Of a stretch of DNA of 64,000 nucleotides, positions 7,852 to 15,200 are shown piece by piece. The stretch is from WJMT01 sp964599635 (GTDB lineage Bacteria; Acidobacteriota; Aminicenantia; Aminicenantales; Aminicenantaceae). The stretch covers positions 186,001-250,000 of the forward strand of contig CAZRGM010000039.1 in the NCBI GenBank assembly GCA_964599635.1, written 5' to 3'. Position 1 is the first letter of the stretch; every line of letters begins with the position of its first letter. The notes below the pieces were generated by a model. The model did no database searches, had not been told where the DNA came from, and saw only the letters and a program-made list of their open reading frames with translations. A program made the position numbers and the translations under genes.

Positions 7852-9006
7852 ATGAGAGAAGTCGCAGTCATAGGAATTGGAATGACAAAATGGGGGGAGC
7901 TTTGGGAGAAATCCCTGAGGGATATTTATGTGGAAACAGCCTTGAAGGCTATAGATGATTCAGGAGTTGACCATATAGATTCGATCTATATCGGATCTAT
8001 GTCACCAGGAATCTTTGTGGGCCAGGAACATATTGCTTCACTCCTTGCTGATTATTTAGGCTATCCTTACATTCCTTCAACTAGGGTAGAGACAGCGTGT
8101 GCTTCGGGTGGACTCGCCATGAGGCTTGGATTGATGGAAGTCGCAAGCGGGATGAATGATATTGTGCTGGTAAGCGGCGTGGAGAAAATGACAGACGTGG
8201 GGGGAGATGAAGCAACTTATGCGTTGGGAACAGCCGCTGATCAGGAATATGAATGTTATCATGGAGTTACTTTCCCAGGTCTTTATGCTTTAATCGCCGT
8301 AGCTCATATGCATAAATATGGGACTACAAGAAAACAATTGGCAGAAGTTGCTGTTAAGAACCACAAAAATGGATCAAAAAACCCTATTGCTCAGTTCCAA
8401 TTTGAGGTCACTGTGGATGATGTTTTAAATTCAGTAAAAATAGCAGACCCATTAAGGATATTAGATTGTTCTCCGATCACTGATGGAGCAGCAGCGGCCA
8501 TCATTTGTCCGGTTGAAATGGCAAGAAAAATGAATAAATCTATTATTAAGGTCATAGGAAGCGGCCACGCCACAGATGCTATGGCGATCAGTCAAAGAAA
8601 AGATATGACCTGGTTAGAGTCAACGTATAGGGCAGCACAAAGTGCGTACAAGATGGCTGATAAAAAACCAAGTGATATTGATTTATTTGAAGCCCATGAT
8701 TGTTTCACGATAGCTGAACTCTGTGTCATGGAAGCTCTGGGGATAGTTGATAAAGGGAAGTCTGGAGAAGCGGTAGAAGGAGGAAGGACAGCTATCGAGG
8801 GTGATATCCCTGTTAATCCGAGCGGTGGATTGAAATCAAAAGGTCATCCTGTTGGGGCCACCGGAATAGCTCAAATCGTTGAAATCGTGAAGCAACTCAG
8901 AGGCGAAGCCGAAGAAAGGCAGGTCAGGGGAGCTCGTATCGGGCTGACTCAAAATATGGGGGGCAGTGGTGCCAGCAGTGTCGTTCATATATTTGAGAGA
9001 GAATGA
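7852..9006 (+). CDS. Acetoacetyl-CoA thiolase, archaeal/SCP2 type
   Basis: A 384-residue thiolase-superfamily protein. Nucleophile Cys83 lies in ETACASGGLAM. The C-terminal motif KGHPVGATGIAQ supplies the catalytic His, and NMGGSGAS is the terminal glycine loop. HDCFTIAEL is typical of the SCP-x/archaeal branch, which lacks the second Cys of classical thiolases. It condenses two acetyl-CoA to acetoacetyl-CoA or cleaves it. The start lies nine bases after HMGCS. Fixed order with HMGCS and DUF35 points to a stable complex that passes acetoacetyl-CoA between sites. Confidence 0.9.
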   Translation: MREVAVIGIGMTKWGELWEKSLRDIYVETALKAIDDSGVDHIDSIYIGSMSPGIFVGQEHIASLLADYLGYPYIPSTRVETACASGGLAMRLGLMEVASGMNDIVLVSGVEKMTDVGGDEATYALGTAADQEYECYHGVTFPGLYALIAVAHMHKYGTTRKQLAEVAVKNHKNGSKNPIAQFQFEVTVDDVLNSVKIADPLRILDCSPITDGAAAAIICPVEMARKMNKSIIKVIGSGHATDAMAISQRKDMTWLESTYRAAQSAYKMADKKPSDIDLFEAHDCFTIAELCVMEALGIVDKGKSGEAVEGGRTAIEGDIPVNPSGGLKSKGHPVGATGIAQIVEIVKQLRGEAEERQVRGARIGLTQNMGGSGASSVVHIFERE

Positions 9007-9021
9007 GAAAGGAGAAATAAA

Positions 9022-9417
9022 ATGTCAACACCTTCAAGATATTGGAGGGAGATTCCTCAAAGGTATAGATTGGAAGCAAATGTGTGTGAAAAATGTGGAA
9101 AAAAATATTTTCCACCAAGACTTGTATGCCCCGAATGCGGGAATCGTGATTTAAAGAAAACAAAAATTGCTGAAAAAGGGGAAATTATATCTTATACTAT
9201 TATAAGGGTGCCTCCCACTCAATTTAAAGACCAAGCTCCCTATGCCATTGGGATCGTCAAATTGGATGATGGAGTTCAAATTATGGGGCAGATCGTTGAT
9301 TGTAATTTTGAAGATTTGGAAGTGGGGAAGCGAGTTAAAATCGAATTTAGAAAGATTTATAAAGTTGGACATTCAGGTATACTGTGTTATGGATATAAAT
9401 TTGTTCCTGATCTATAA
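9022..9417 (+). CDS. DUF35 zinc-ribbon OB-fold scaffold protein
   Basis: A 131-residue protein with a rubredoxin-like zinc ribbon, Cys22-x2-Cys25-x10-Cys36-x2-Cys39 (CEKC...CPEC). An OB-fold follows (ISYTIIRVPP, YAIGIVKLDDGVQIMGQIVDC, VKIEFRKI). In the structurally known archaeal thiolase/HMGCS complex, a DUF35 protein holds the two enzymes together and helps bind CoA. It follows the thiolase by 15 bases behind AGGAG. All four zinc ligands are intact. Confidence 0.9.
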   Translation: MSTPSRYWREIPQRYRLEANVCEKCGKKYFPPRLVCPECGNRDLKKTKIAEKGEIISYTIIRVPPTQFKDQAPYAIGIVKLDDGVQIMGQIVDCNFEDLEVGKRVKIEFRKIYKVGHSGILCYGYKFVPDL

Positions 9418-9486
9418 AAAAACGATTATATAAAAATATTGATCGAAGAATCAAAATCATAAGCTTGGGGATTAGAGGATAGAGGA

Positions 9487-11094
9487 ATGTTTAGAATTAA
9501 AAGCAAAATAGATACAAAAAGCTCTGAATTTCAAAAAAATTTTGAGTATATGAAAAATCAGGTTGCTGAATACAGAAAAAATCTTGCCTGTATCAAAGAG
9601 GGAGGGCCTGAGAAATACAGAAAGATTCATAAATCAAGAGGTAAGTTACTGGTCAGAGAACGCTTGGATAGACTTTTCGATAAAAATACCCCTTTTCTCG
9701 AATTAAGTCCCATGGCTGCTTACGGGATGTATGACAATCAGGCTCCAGGAGCCAGCATTATAACAGGGATAGGAGTCATTCATGGACGTGAAGTGTTAGT
9801 GATTGCGAATGATGCGACTGTCAAAGGCGGCACCTATTTCCCTATGACCATTAAGAAACATATTAGAGCCCAGGAAGTCGCCATGGAAAATCGTCTTCCT
9901 TGTATATATTTAGTTGACTCGGGGGGGATATTTCTTCCTCATCAGGCAGGAACGTTTCCAGATAAGGAGCATTTTGGGCGTATTTTTTATAACCAAGCGC
10001 GGCTTTCTGCTATGGGGATCGCTCAAATCTCAATTGTCATGGGGTCCTGTACCGCAGGAGGGGCCTATGTTCCGGCCATGAGTGATGAGACTGTGATCGT
10101 TAAAGAACAAGGAACTATTTTTATAGGAGGTCCGCCCTTAGTTAAAGCAGCCACAGGGGAGGAGGTGACCGATGAAGAACTAGGAGGGGCTGATGTGCAC
10201 TGTCGAATATCTGGTGTTTCTGATTATTTTGCCCAGGATGATGAACATGCTTTAAAAATAGCTAGAAATATCATCATGACTCTTGATCCGCCACAAAAAT
10301 TTTCTCTTGATTGGAGAGAACCTGAAGAACCTTATTATAATCCTGAAGAACTCATGGGAATTGTCCCGCGGGATTTAAAGAAATCTTTTGATATGAGAGA
10401 GATCATTGCTCGGATTGTTGATGGAAGCCGCTTTCAAGAGTTTAAAGAGAAATATGGGATAACTCTTGTCTGTGGATTTGCAAAAATTATGGGATATCCA
10501 GTTGGCATTGTGGCCAATAATGGAGTTCTGTTTTCTGAGAGCTCTTTAAAAGGAGCTCACTTCGTCACTTTGTGCGCGATGAGAAAAATACCTTTAGTTT
10601 TCCTTCAAAACATAACTGGGTTTATTGTTGGAAAACAATATGAGCATAGGGGAATTGCCAAAGATGGAGCTAAAATGGTTCATGCGGTTGCCAACGCTGA
10701 TGTCCCTAAATTTACAGTCATTATTGGTGGATCCTATGGAGCTGGGAATTACGCTATGTGCGGAAGAGCTTATGCTCCACGTATCTTATGGATGTGGCCC
10801 AATGCCCGAATCAGTGTTATGGGTGGTGAACAAGCCGCCAATGTTCTTTTAACCGTTAAAGAAAAAGGTTTTGAGCAAAAGGGAAAGGTCATGACAGAAG
10901 AGGAAAAAAATAAAATCAAAAAGCCTATTTTGGAAAAGTATGAGTATGAAGGGAGCCCTTATTACAGCACGGCCCGGTTATGGGATGATGGGATTATAGA
11001 ACCCTTGGAAACAAGAGAAGCTTTGGCTCTTGCTATATCCATGAGTCTCAATCAAGCGATCCCTGACTATAAAATGGGAATTTTCAGGATGTAG
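9487..11094 (+). CDS. Acyl-CoA carboxylase carboxyltransferase (methylcrotonyl-CoA carboxylase beta-like)
   Basis: A 535-residue carboxyltransferase with N- and C-terminal crotonase-like lobes. The oxyanion-forming regions are visible: GSCTAGGAYVPAMSDE in the N lobe and GGSYGAGNYAMCGRAY in the C lobe. The HQAGTFPDKEHFGRIFYNQARLS stretch is characteristic of MCC beta and geranyl-CoA carboxylase rather than propionyl-CoA carboxylase. It moves CO2 from carboxybiotin to the acyl-CoA. It sits directly before an enoyl-CoA hydratase and the biotin carboxylase/carrier genes, the liu-type arrangement. The exact acyl substrate is inferred. Confidence 0.85.
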   Translation: MFRIKSKIDTKSSEFQKNFEYMKNQVAEYRKNLACIKEGGPEKYRKIHKSRGKLLVRERLDRLFDKNTPFLELSPMAAYGMYDNQAPGASIITGIGVIHGREVLVIANDATVKGGTYFPMTIKKHIRAQEVAMENRLPCIYLVDSGGIFLPHQAGTFPDKEHFGRIFYNQARLSAMGIAQISIVMGSCTAGGAYVPAMSDETVIVKEQGTIFIGGPPLVKAATGEEVTDEELGGADVHCRISGVSDYFAQDDEHALKIARNIIMTLDPPQKFSLDWREPEEPYYNPEELMGIVPRDLKKSFDMREIIARIVDGSRFQEFKEKYGITLVCGFAKIMGYPVGIVANNGVLFSESSLKGAHFVTLCAMRKIPLVFLQNITGFIVGKQYEHRGIAKDGAKMVHAVANADVPKFTVIIGGSYGAGNYAMCGRAYAPRILWMWPNARISVMGGEQAANVLLTVKEKGFEQKGKVMTEEEKNKIKKPILEKYEYEGSPYYSTARLWDDGIIEPLETREALALAISMSLNQAIPDYKMGIFRM

Positions 11095-11099
11095 ACAGG

Positions 11100-11915
11100 A
11101 TGTCCCAAAATAAATATAGAACAATCATTTATAAAAAAGAAAACTATTTAGCAACGCTGGTTTTAAACCGGCCTCGGGTCCATAATGCCTTCAATTCAAT
11201 GATGATTTCTGAGTTGTTAGATGTTCTGCAAAAAATAAAAAAGGATGCATCTGTTAGGGTTATTGTTTTGACAGGTCAGGGGAGTTCATTTTGTGCTGGA
11301 GCTGATTTAAACTGGATGAAAGAAATTATCCATTATTCTTATGAACAAAACATCAGGGAGTCTTTGGAATTAGCAGAACTTCTCTATGCCATATACTCTA
11401 TCCCCAAACCCACTATTGCTCAAGTCAATGGAACAGCTATAGGAGGAGGAGTTGGCTTTCTTTCAGCCTGTGATATTGTCCTTGCAGCCAAAACGGCAAA
11501 ATTTGGTCTCAGTGAGGTAAAAATTGGACTTATTCCGGCAGCCATTTCACCCTATGTGGTGCGGAGAATCGGAGAAAGCAAAGCCAGAGAATATTTCTTG
11601 ACAGGGAAGAGAATGTCTGCTGAGAGAGGGGAAAGGATAGGTCTCGTGAACCATGTTTTTCCCCATGATAAACTTGATCAAGAAACTCAAAAAGCAGTCG
11701 ATCTTTTGGTATCTTCTGGACCCAATGCCCTAGCTAAATGTAAAGAACTTCTTTTTAGAGTGCCTCAGATGACATTGAAAGAAGCGAAGGAGTTTACCGC
11801 AAAAATGATTGCTGACCTTAGGATAAGTGATGAAGGGCAGGAAGGCATGAACGCCTTCCTGGAGAAGAGAAAACCTGATTGGATGGTTGATCAGAGGAAA
11901 AAGAATCATGTTTAA
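11100..11915 (+). CDS. Enoyl-CoA hydratase, probably 3-methylglutaconyl-CoA hydratase
   Basis: A 271-residue crotonase. The oxyanion-hole segments are SSFCAGADLNWM and NGTAIGGGVGFLSACDIVLA. The acidic residue in FGLSEVKIGLIPA is the expected catalytic position. The ending EGMNAFLEKRKPDW resembles LiuC/AUH hydratases. In leucine breakdown this step makes HMG-CoA from the MCC product. Five bases separate it from the carboxyltransferase, and it overlaps the biotin carboxylase start by eight bases. Substrate is inferred from context. Confidence 0.85.
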   Translation: MSQNKYRTIIYKKENYLATLVLNRPRVHNAFNSMMISELLDVLQKIKKDASVRVIVLTGQGSSFCAGADLNWMKEIIHYSYEQNIRESLELAELLYAIYSIPKPTIAQVNGTAIGGGVGFLSACDIVLAAKTAKFGLSEVKIGLIPAAISPYVVRRIGESKAREYFLTGKRMSAERGERIGLVNHVFPHDKLDQETQKAVDLLVSSGPNALAKCKELLFRVPQMTLKEAKEFTAKMIADLRISDEGQEGMNAFLEKRKPDWMVDQRKKNHV

Positions 11916-13431
11916 AAAAATACTGATTGCCAACAGAGGAGAAATTGCGGTTCGCATCATCAGGGCCTGTAGGGAGATGGGAATTTCAACTGTTGCTGTT
12001 TTCTCAGAAGCGGACCGCAAGAGCCTTCATGTGCAGTTTGCTGACGAGGCTGTGTGTATAGGTCCAGCTCAAGCGGTGGATAGTTATCTTAATATCGATA
12101 ATATTATCAAAGCAGCTAAAGAAAAAAAAGCTCAGGCTATTCATCCTGGTTATGGTTTTCTGGCTGAAAATCCGTCTTTTTCATTAAGATGCGAAAAGGA
12201 AGGGATTGTCTTTATCGGACCGAATTCAAAAGCTATGGATTTGGTTGGAGACAAAGTGCGCTCCAGAGTGACTGTGGAAAAAGCAGGAGTTCCTATAATT
12301 CCAGGGATGAAATGTATTCACAAAGAATTATCTGAGTATGAGAAAGAAGCCCGTAAAATCGGATACCCTCTGATGATAAAAGCTTCTGCTGGAGGTGGCG
12401 GTAAGGGGATGCGTATTGTTCAGTCATTAGAAAAATTGAGATTAGCTCTTGAAGCAGGAATGAGGGAGGCTAAATCTGCCTTTGGCGATGAATCCGTTTA
12501 TTTAGAAAAATGCATCCAAGAGCCCCGTCACGTTGAATTTCAGATTCTTGCTGACAATTATGGAAATGTTGTTCATCTCTTTGAGCGGGAATGTTCTATT
12601 CAGAGAAGACATCAAAAAATAATTGAGGAATCTCCATCCCCAGCTTTGGATAATGAGTTAAGAAGTCAGATGGGTGAGGTAGCTAAGAAAGTTATTAAAG
12701 CCACAGGTTATAATAATGCGGGAACAGTCGAGTTCCTTTTGGATAAGGACAGAAATTTTTATTTTTTAGAGGTCAATGCGAGACTCCAAGTGGAGCATCC
12801 CGTCACTGAATTGATAACTGGATTAGATATTGTTCAGCATCAGATTAATATTGCCGCAGGTCAAAAGCTGAATATAAATCAGGAATCATTAAAACAAAAT
12901 GGACATGCGATTGAGTGTCGAATTTATGCTGAGGATCCGGAAAATAACTTCCTTCCTTCCTCAGGAGAGATTTTGTTTTTAAATGAGCCTTCTGGACCGG
13001 GAATTCGCCTTGATAGTGGTATATATAGTGGATGTCAAGTTCCCATCTATTATGATCCCATTTTATCCAAACTGATTGTCTGGGCAGAAAATAGAGATAT
13101 AGCTTGTCAGAGAATGATCCAAGCTTTGAATCAGTATGTCATTCTCGGGATCAAAACAAGTATCCCTTTTTTAAAAGAACTTATCTCCAGCACGAGTTTC
13201 AGGAGTGGAAAGACAAATACTGATTTTATTGAAAAACATTTCGGCAAATGGTCTGGTTCAAAAAAGGACAAGGCAAACAGAGATTTGTCACTCATGGCGG
13301 CTGCTTTTTTGGTCCAGAATAAAGGATATGATTTAAAAATAGAAGAAAAAGGGAGAAATGAAAAGTCCTTTTCCCCGTGGAAAGCATTAGGAAGATGGAG
13401 ACTTGGGAGGAGTGAAGAGAGTGGAACATGA
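11908..13431 (+). CDS. Biotin carboxylase subunit of acyl-CoA carboxylase
   Basis: About 507 residues from ATG 11908, which has GAGG upstream; a TTG at 11887 would add seven. It begins MFKKILIANRGEIAVRIIRA, the universal biotin carboxylase N-terminus. The ATP-grasp glycine loop KASAGGGGKGMRI and the LEVNARLQVEHPVTE active-site stretch are intact. It carboxylates biotin on the carrier using ATP and bicarbonate. After the carboxylase domain the chain continues to PWKALGRWRLG, where MCC alpha chains normally continue into the BT and biotinyl domains. Here the frame ends shortly after, and the rest lies in the next frame. Confidence 0.9.
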   Translation: MFKKILIANRGEIAVRIIRACREMGISTVAVFSEADRKSLHVQFADEAVCIGPAQAVDSYLNIDNIIKAAKEKKAQAIHPGYGFLAENPSFSLRCEKEGIVFIGPNSKAMDLVGDKVRSRVTVEKAGVPIIPGMKCIHKELSEYEKEARKIGYPLMIKASAGGGGKGMRIVQSLEKLRLALEAGMREAKSAFGDESVYLEKCIQEPRHVEFQILADNYGNVVHLFERECSIQRRHQKIIEESPSPALDNELRSQMGEVAKKVIKATGYNNAGTVEFLLDKDRNFYFLEVNARLQVEHPVTELITGLDIVQHQINIAAGQKLNINQESLKQNGHAIECRIYAEDPENNFLPSSGEILFLNEPSGPGIRLDSGIYSGCQVPIYYDPILSKLIVWAENRDIACQRMIQALNQYVILGIKTSIPFLKELISSTSFRSGKTNTDFIEKHFGKWSGSKKDKANRDLSLMAAAFLVQNKGYDLKIEEKGRNEKSFSPWKALGRWRLGRSEESGT

Positions 13432-13930
13432 ATTTATTGCCGATAATGAGTTATTCAAAATATTTTTTGAAGAAAAGGGAGATAAATATTTAATCCATAT
13501 TGATCATAATGAGTACAGTGCGGATATAAAATATTTATCACCCCATATCATTTCTATAAATATAAAAGATCGCCTATACAGATGTTTTGTTGCCAGGAGT
13601 AAAGAGGGATTCCATATCCAATGCCAGGGTGATCAATATTTTATTAAGGAATCAAGCCAGGATGAAGATGAGGCTCAGAGCAGTGAAGAAAAGTCAAGAG
13701 AGGATATGCTAAAAATCAAATCCACAATGCCTGGCAAAGTTATAAAAATTGAAGTCTCTGAGAAAGAAGAGGTGATTGTTGGTCAGACTCTGGCTATTGT
13801 TGAAGCCATGAAAATGGAAAACGAGATTAAATGTTCCATAAAAGGAATCGTTAAGAAGGTTTTTGCTTCTGAGGGGGACCTTGTTGATTCTGATAATCCC
13901 ATTATGGAGCTTGAAGAGAAAAAAGAGTAG
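13403..13930 (+). CDS. Biotin carboxyl carrier part of MCC alpha, in a shifted frame
   Basis: Up to 175 residues. Residues about 7-80 look like the BT linker domain of PCC/MCC alpha chains. An acidic linker follows, then a biotinyl domain with Lys137 in EAMKMENE. Starts could be TTG 13403, GTG 13412 or GTG 13421; the last has GGGAGG (13405-13410) ten bases upstream. It overlaps the biotin carboxylase by 29 bases. Joining the two frames by dropping one base near 13405 gives GRWRLGGVKRVEHEF and a chain of about 670 residues, the usual MCC alpha size. It is either a genuinely split gene or a frameshift. Confidence 0.85.
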   Translation: MGGVKRVEHEFIADNELFKIFFEEKGDKYLIHIDHNEYSADIKYLSPHIISINIKDRLYRCFVARSKEGFHIQCQGDQYFIKESSQDEDEAQSSEEKSREDMLKIKSTMPGKVIKIEVSEKEEVIVGQTLAIVEAMKMENEIKCSIKGIVKKVFASEGDLVDSDNPIMELEEKKE

Positions 13931-14030
13931 AAATTCAGGTGGGGTTTGTGCTTCCTAAAAATTTTTAACGCCATTTTTCTTCCTTTTTCTCAGCGCTTGC
14001 GCAAATCACTCCCGTCCATGGGTCACCAGT

Positions 14031-14057
14031 AAATGGTTAATGGAAAATGGTTAATGG
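14031..14057. repeat. Two tandem copies of a 13-14-bp unit in a 283-base spacer
   Basis: AAATGGTTAATGG occurs at 14031-14043 and again at 14045-14057. The rest of the spacer (13931-14213) holds no coding sequence. It contains AGCGCTTGCGCAAAT near 13992, resembled by AGTGCTTACGCAAAT near 33149. No terminator is clear. Confidence 0.6.
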
Positions 14058-14171
14058 CTTTTTCCCTCATAACATTTTTAACAATCGAAAGCCACATTTG
14101 ATTTTAAGGAAGGGATTTGCAAAAAATGGATGAAGTTATCATAATAGATATATATTTATTTAAGACATAAA

Positions 14172-14200
14172 TGCAACTTTTTAGGGAAAGATTCAGTTAG
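14172..14200 (+). promoter_or_regulatory. Possible ECF-type promoter of the second sigma operon
   Basis: TGCAACTTT (14172-14180) resembles an ECF -35 element. About 16 bases later is GTTAG (14196-14200), a weak -10 candidate. AGGGA at 14199-14203 would serve as the ribosome site for ATG 14214. Spacing is right but the -10 match is poor. Confidence 0.3.
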
Positions 14201-14213
14201 GGACAATTAGAGA

Positions 14214-14801
14214 ATGGATGATAAAGAATTGATCTTGTTGGTTCAACAGGGAGATGAAAATGCTTTTGAAAAGATTATGCAAAACTATAAAAATAAGATC
14301 GTTAATTTTCTTTTTAATTTAACTGGAAATTATGAAAAAGCAGTAGAACTGTCTCAGGAAACATTTATCAGAGTCTATTACCATGCTTGTAAGTACAAAC
14401 CGAGAGCTCCTTTTTCTTCATGGATTTATACTATTGCATCGAATTTGGCAAAAACAGAGTTAAAAAGGATGAAGAGACAACAACATATACCTTTAGAAAA
14501 TGTTTATAACAGTCATAAGGAAGGATTATCAAATACAGATGATTTTGAGAAAAAGGAAATGAGCCTAAAAATAAGAAAGGCACTGGATACTCTTCCAAGG
14601 CGTTACCGAATTCCGCTTGTTCTTAAGGATATAGAAGGTTTTTCTCAAGGAGAAATTGCTGACATGTTGAAGAAACCTATTGGAACTATTAAAGCTCAGA
14701 TAAGCAGAGGGAGGCAATACCTTAAACAGGAGATAGAAAAAAGTGATATGCGTCAAGATCTTAAAATAAAAGATCAGGAGTTTAAAAATGAAAGAGCTTG
14801 A
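14214..14801 (+). CDS. ECF sigma factor, RpoE-like (second)
   Basis: A 195-residue group IV sigma factor. Region 2 contains VELSQETFIRVYYHA and PFSSWIYTIASNLAKTELKR. Region 4 contains LPRRYRIPLVLKDIEGFSQGEIADML, then PIGTIKAQISRGRQYL. It overlaps the next gene by 14 bases. That gene encodes a single-pass protein, followed by an HtrA-like protein. This sigma/membrane-protein/HtrA order parallels the RpoE-RseA-MucD type of envelope-stress locus. Confidence 0.9.
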   Translation: MDDKELILLVQQGDENAFEKIMQNYKNKIVNFLFNLTGNYEKAVELSQETFIRVYYHACKYKPRAPFSSWIYTIASNLAKTELKRMKRQQHIPLENVYNSHKEGLSNTDDFEKKEMSLKIRKALDTLPRRYRIPLVLKDIEGFSQGEIADMLKKPIGTIKAQISRGRQYLKQEIEKSDMRQDLKIKDQEFKNERA

Positions 14802-15186
14802 TGATTTGAGAAATCTTGAAAAAGTCGAGGCTCCAGAAAATTTTGAGCAGGGAGTCAAGGACCTCTTGTCAAAACGAATGAAGAGAAGGCAAAAAGTCCG
14901 TGTTTTACGTTATTCATTAGGAGGAGCTACGGGTACCCTTGCTATTATTTTGATTCTTGCCAATCTTTTTTTCTTTCATGGGCAGAGAAGTCCAAGATTT
15001 GCCGGAGAGAACTTAAAAAATACTCAGGATTTAGGAGGATATTTTAGTTTTGGTCATGAAAATAGGATTTCTATTACTGAAGCTGTTGATTATTCAGGGG
15101 AAATCAGAGAAAAAACAAATCAAGACAGAACTATTTATATATTAGAGCAGGTCTCAGATAGCACCGATAAGACATTAAAATATTAG
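14788..15186 (+). CDS. Single-pass membrane protein, probable anti-sigma factor
   Basis: A 132-residue protein. The N-terminal cytoplasmic part (residues 1-40) is charged and contains LEKVEAPENFEQGV, a phrase common in anti-sigma-like proteins. One helix lies at about 42-63, followed by a 70-residue extracytoplasmic tail. No zinc-finger motif is present, unlike the first sigma operon's anti-sigma factor. Function is inferred from position: it overlaps the sigma gene by 14 bases and precedes an HtrA-like protein. Confidence 0.6.
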   Translation: MKELDDLRNLEKVEAPENFEQGVKDLLSKRMKRRQKVRVLRYSLGGATGTLAIILILANLFFFHGQRSPRFAGENLKNTQDLGGYFSFGHENRISITEAVDYSGEIREKTNQDRTIYILEQVSDSTDKTLKY

Positions 15187-15200
15187 GAGGTCTGTTTAAA

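Noticed and set aside
14031..14057. CRISPR-like array from the tandem AAATGGTTAATGG units
   Set aside because: Only two short adjacent copies, no spacers and no cas genes in the window.
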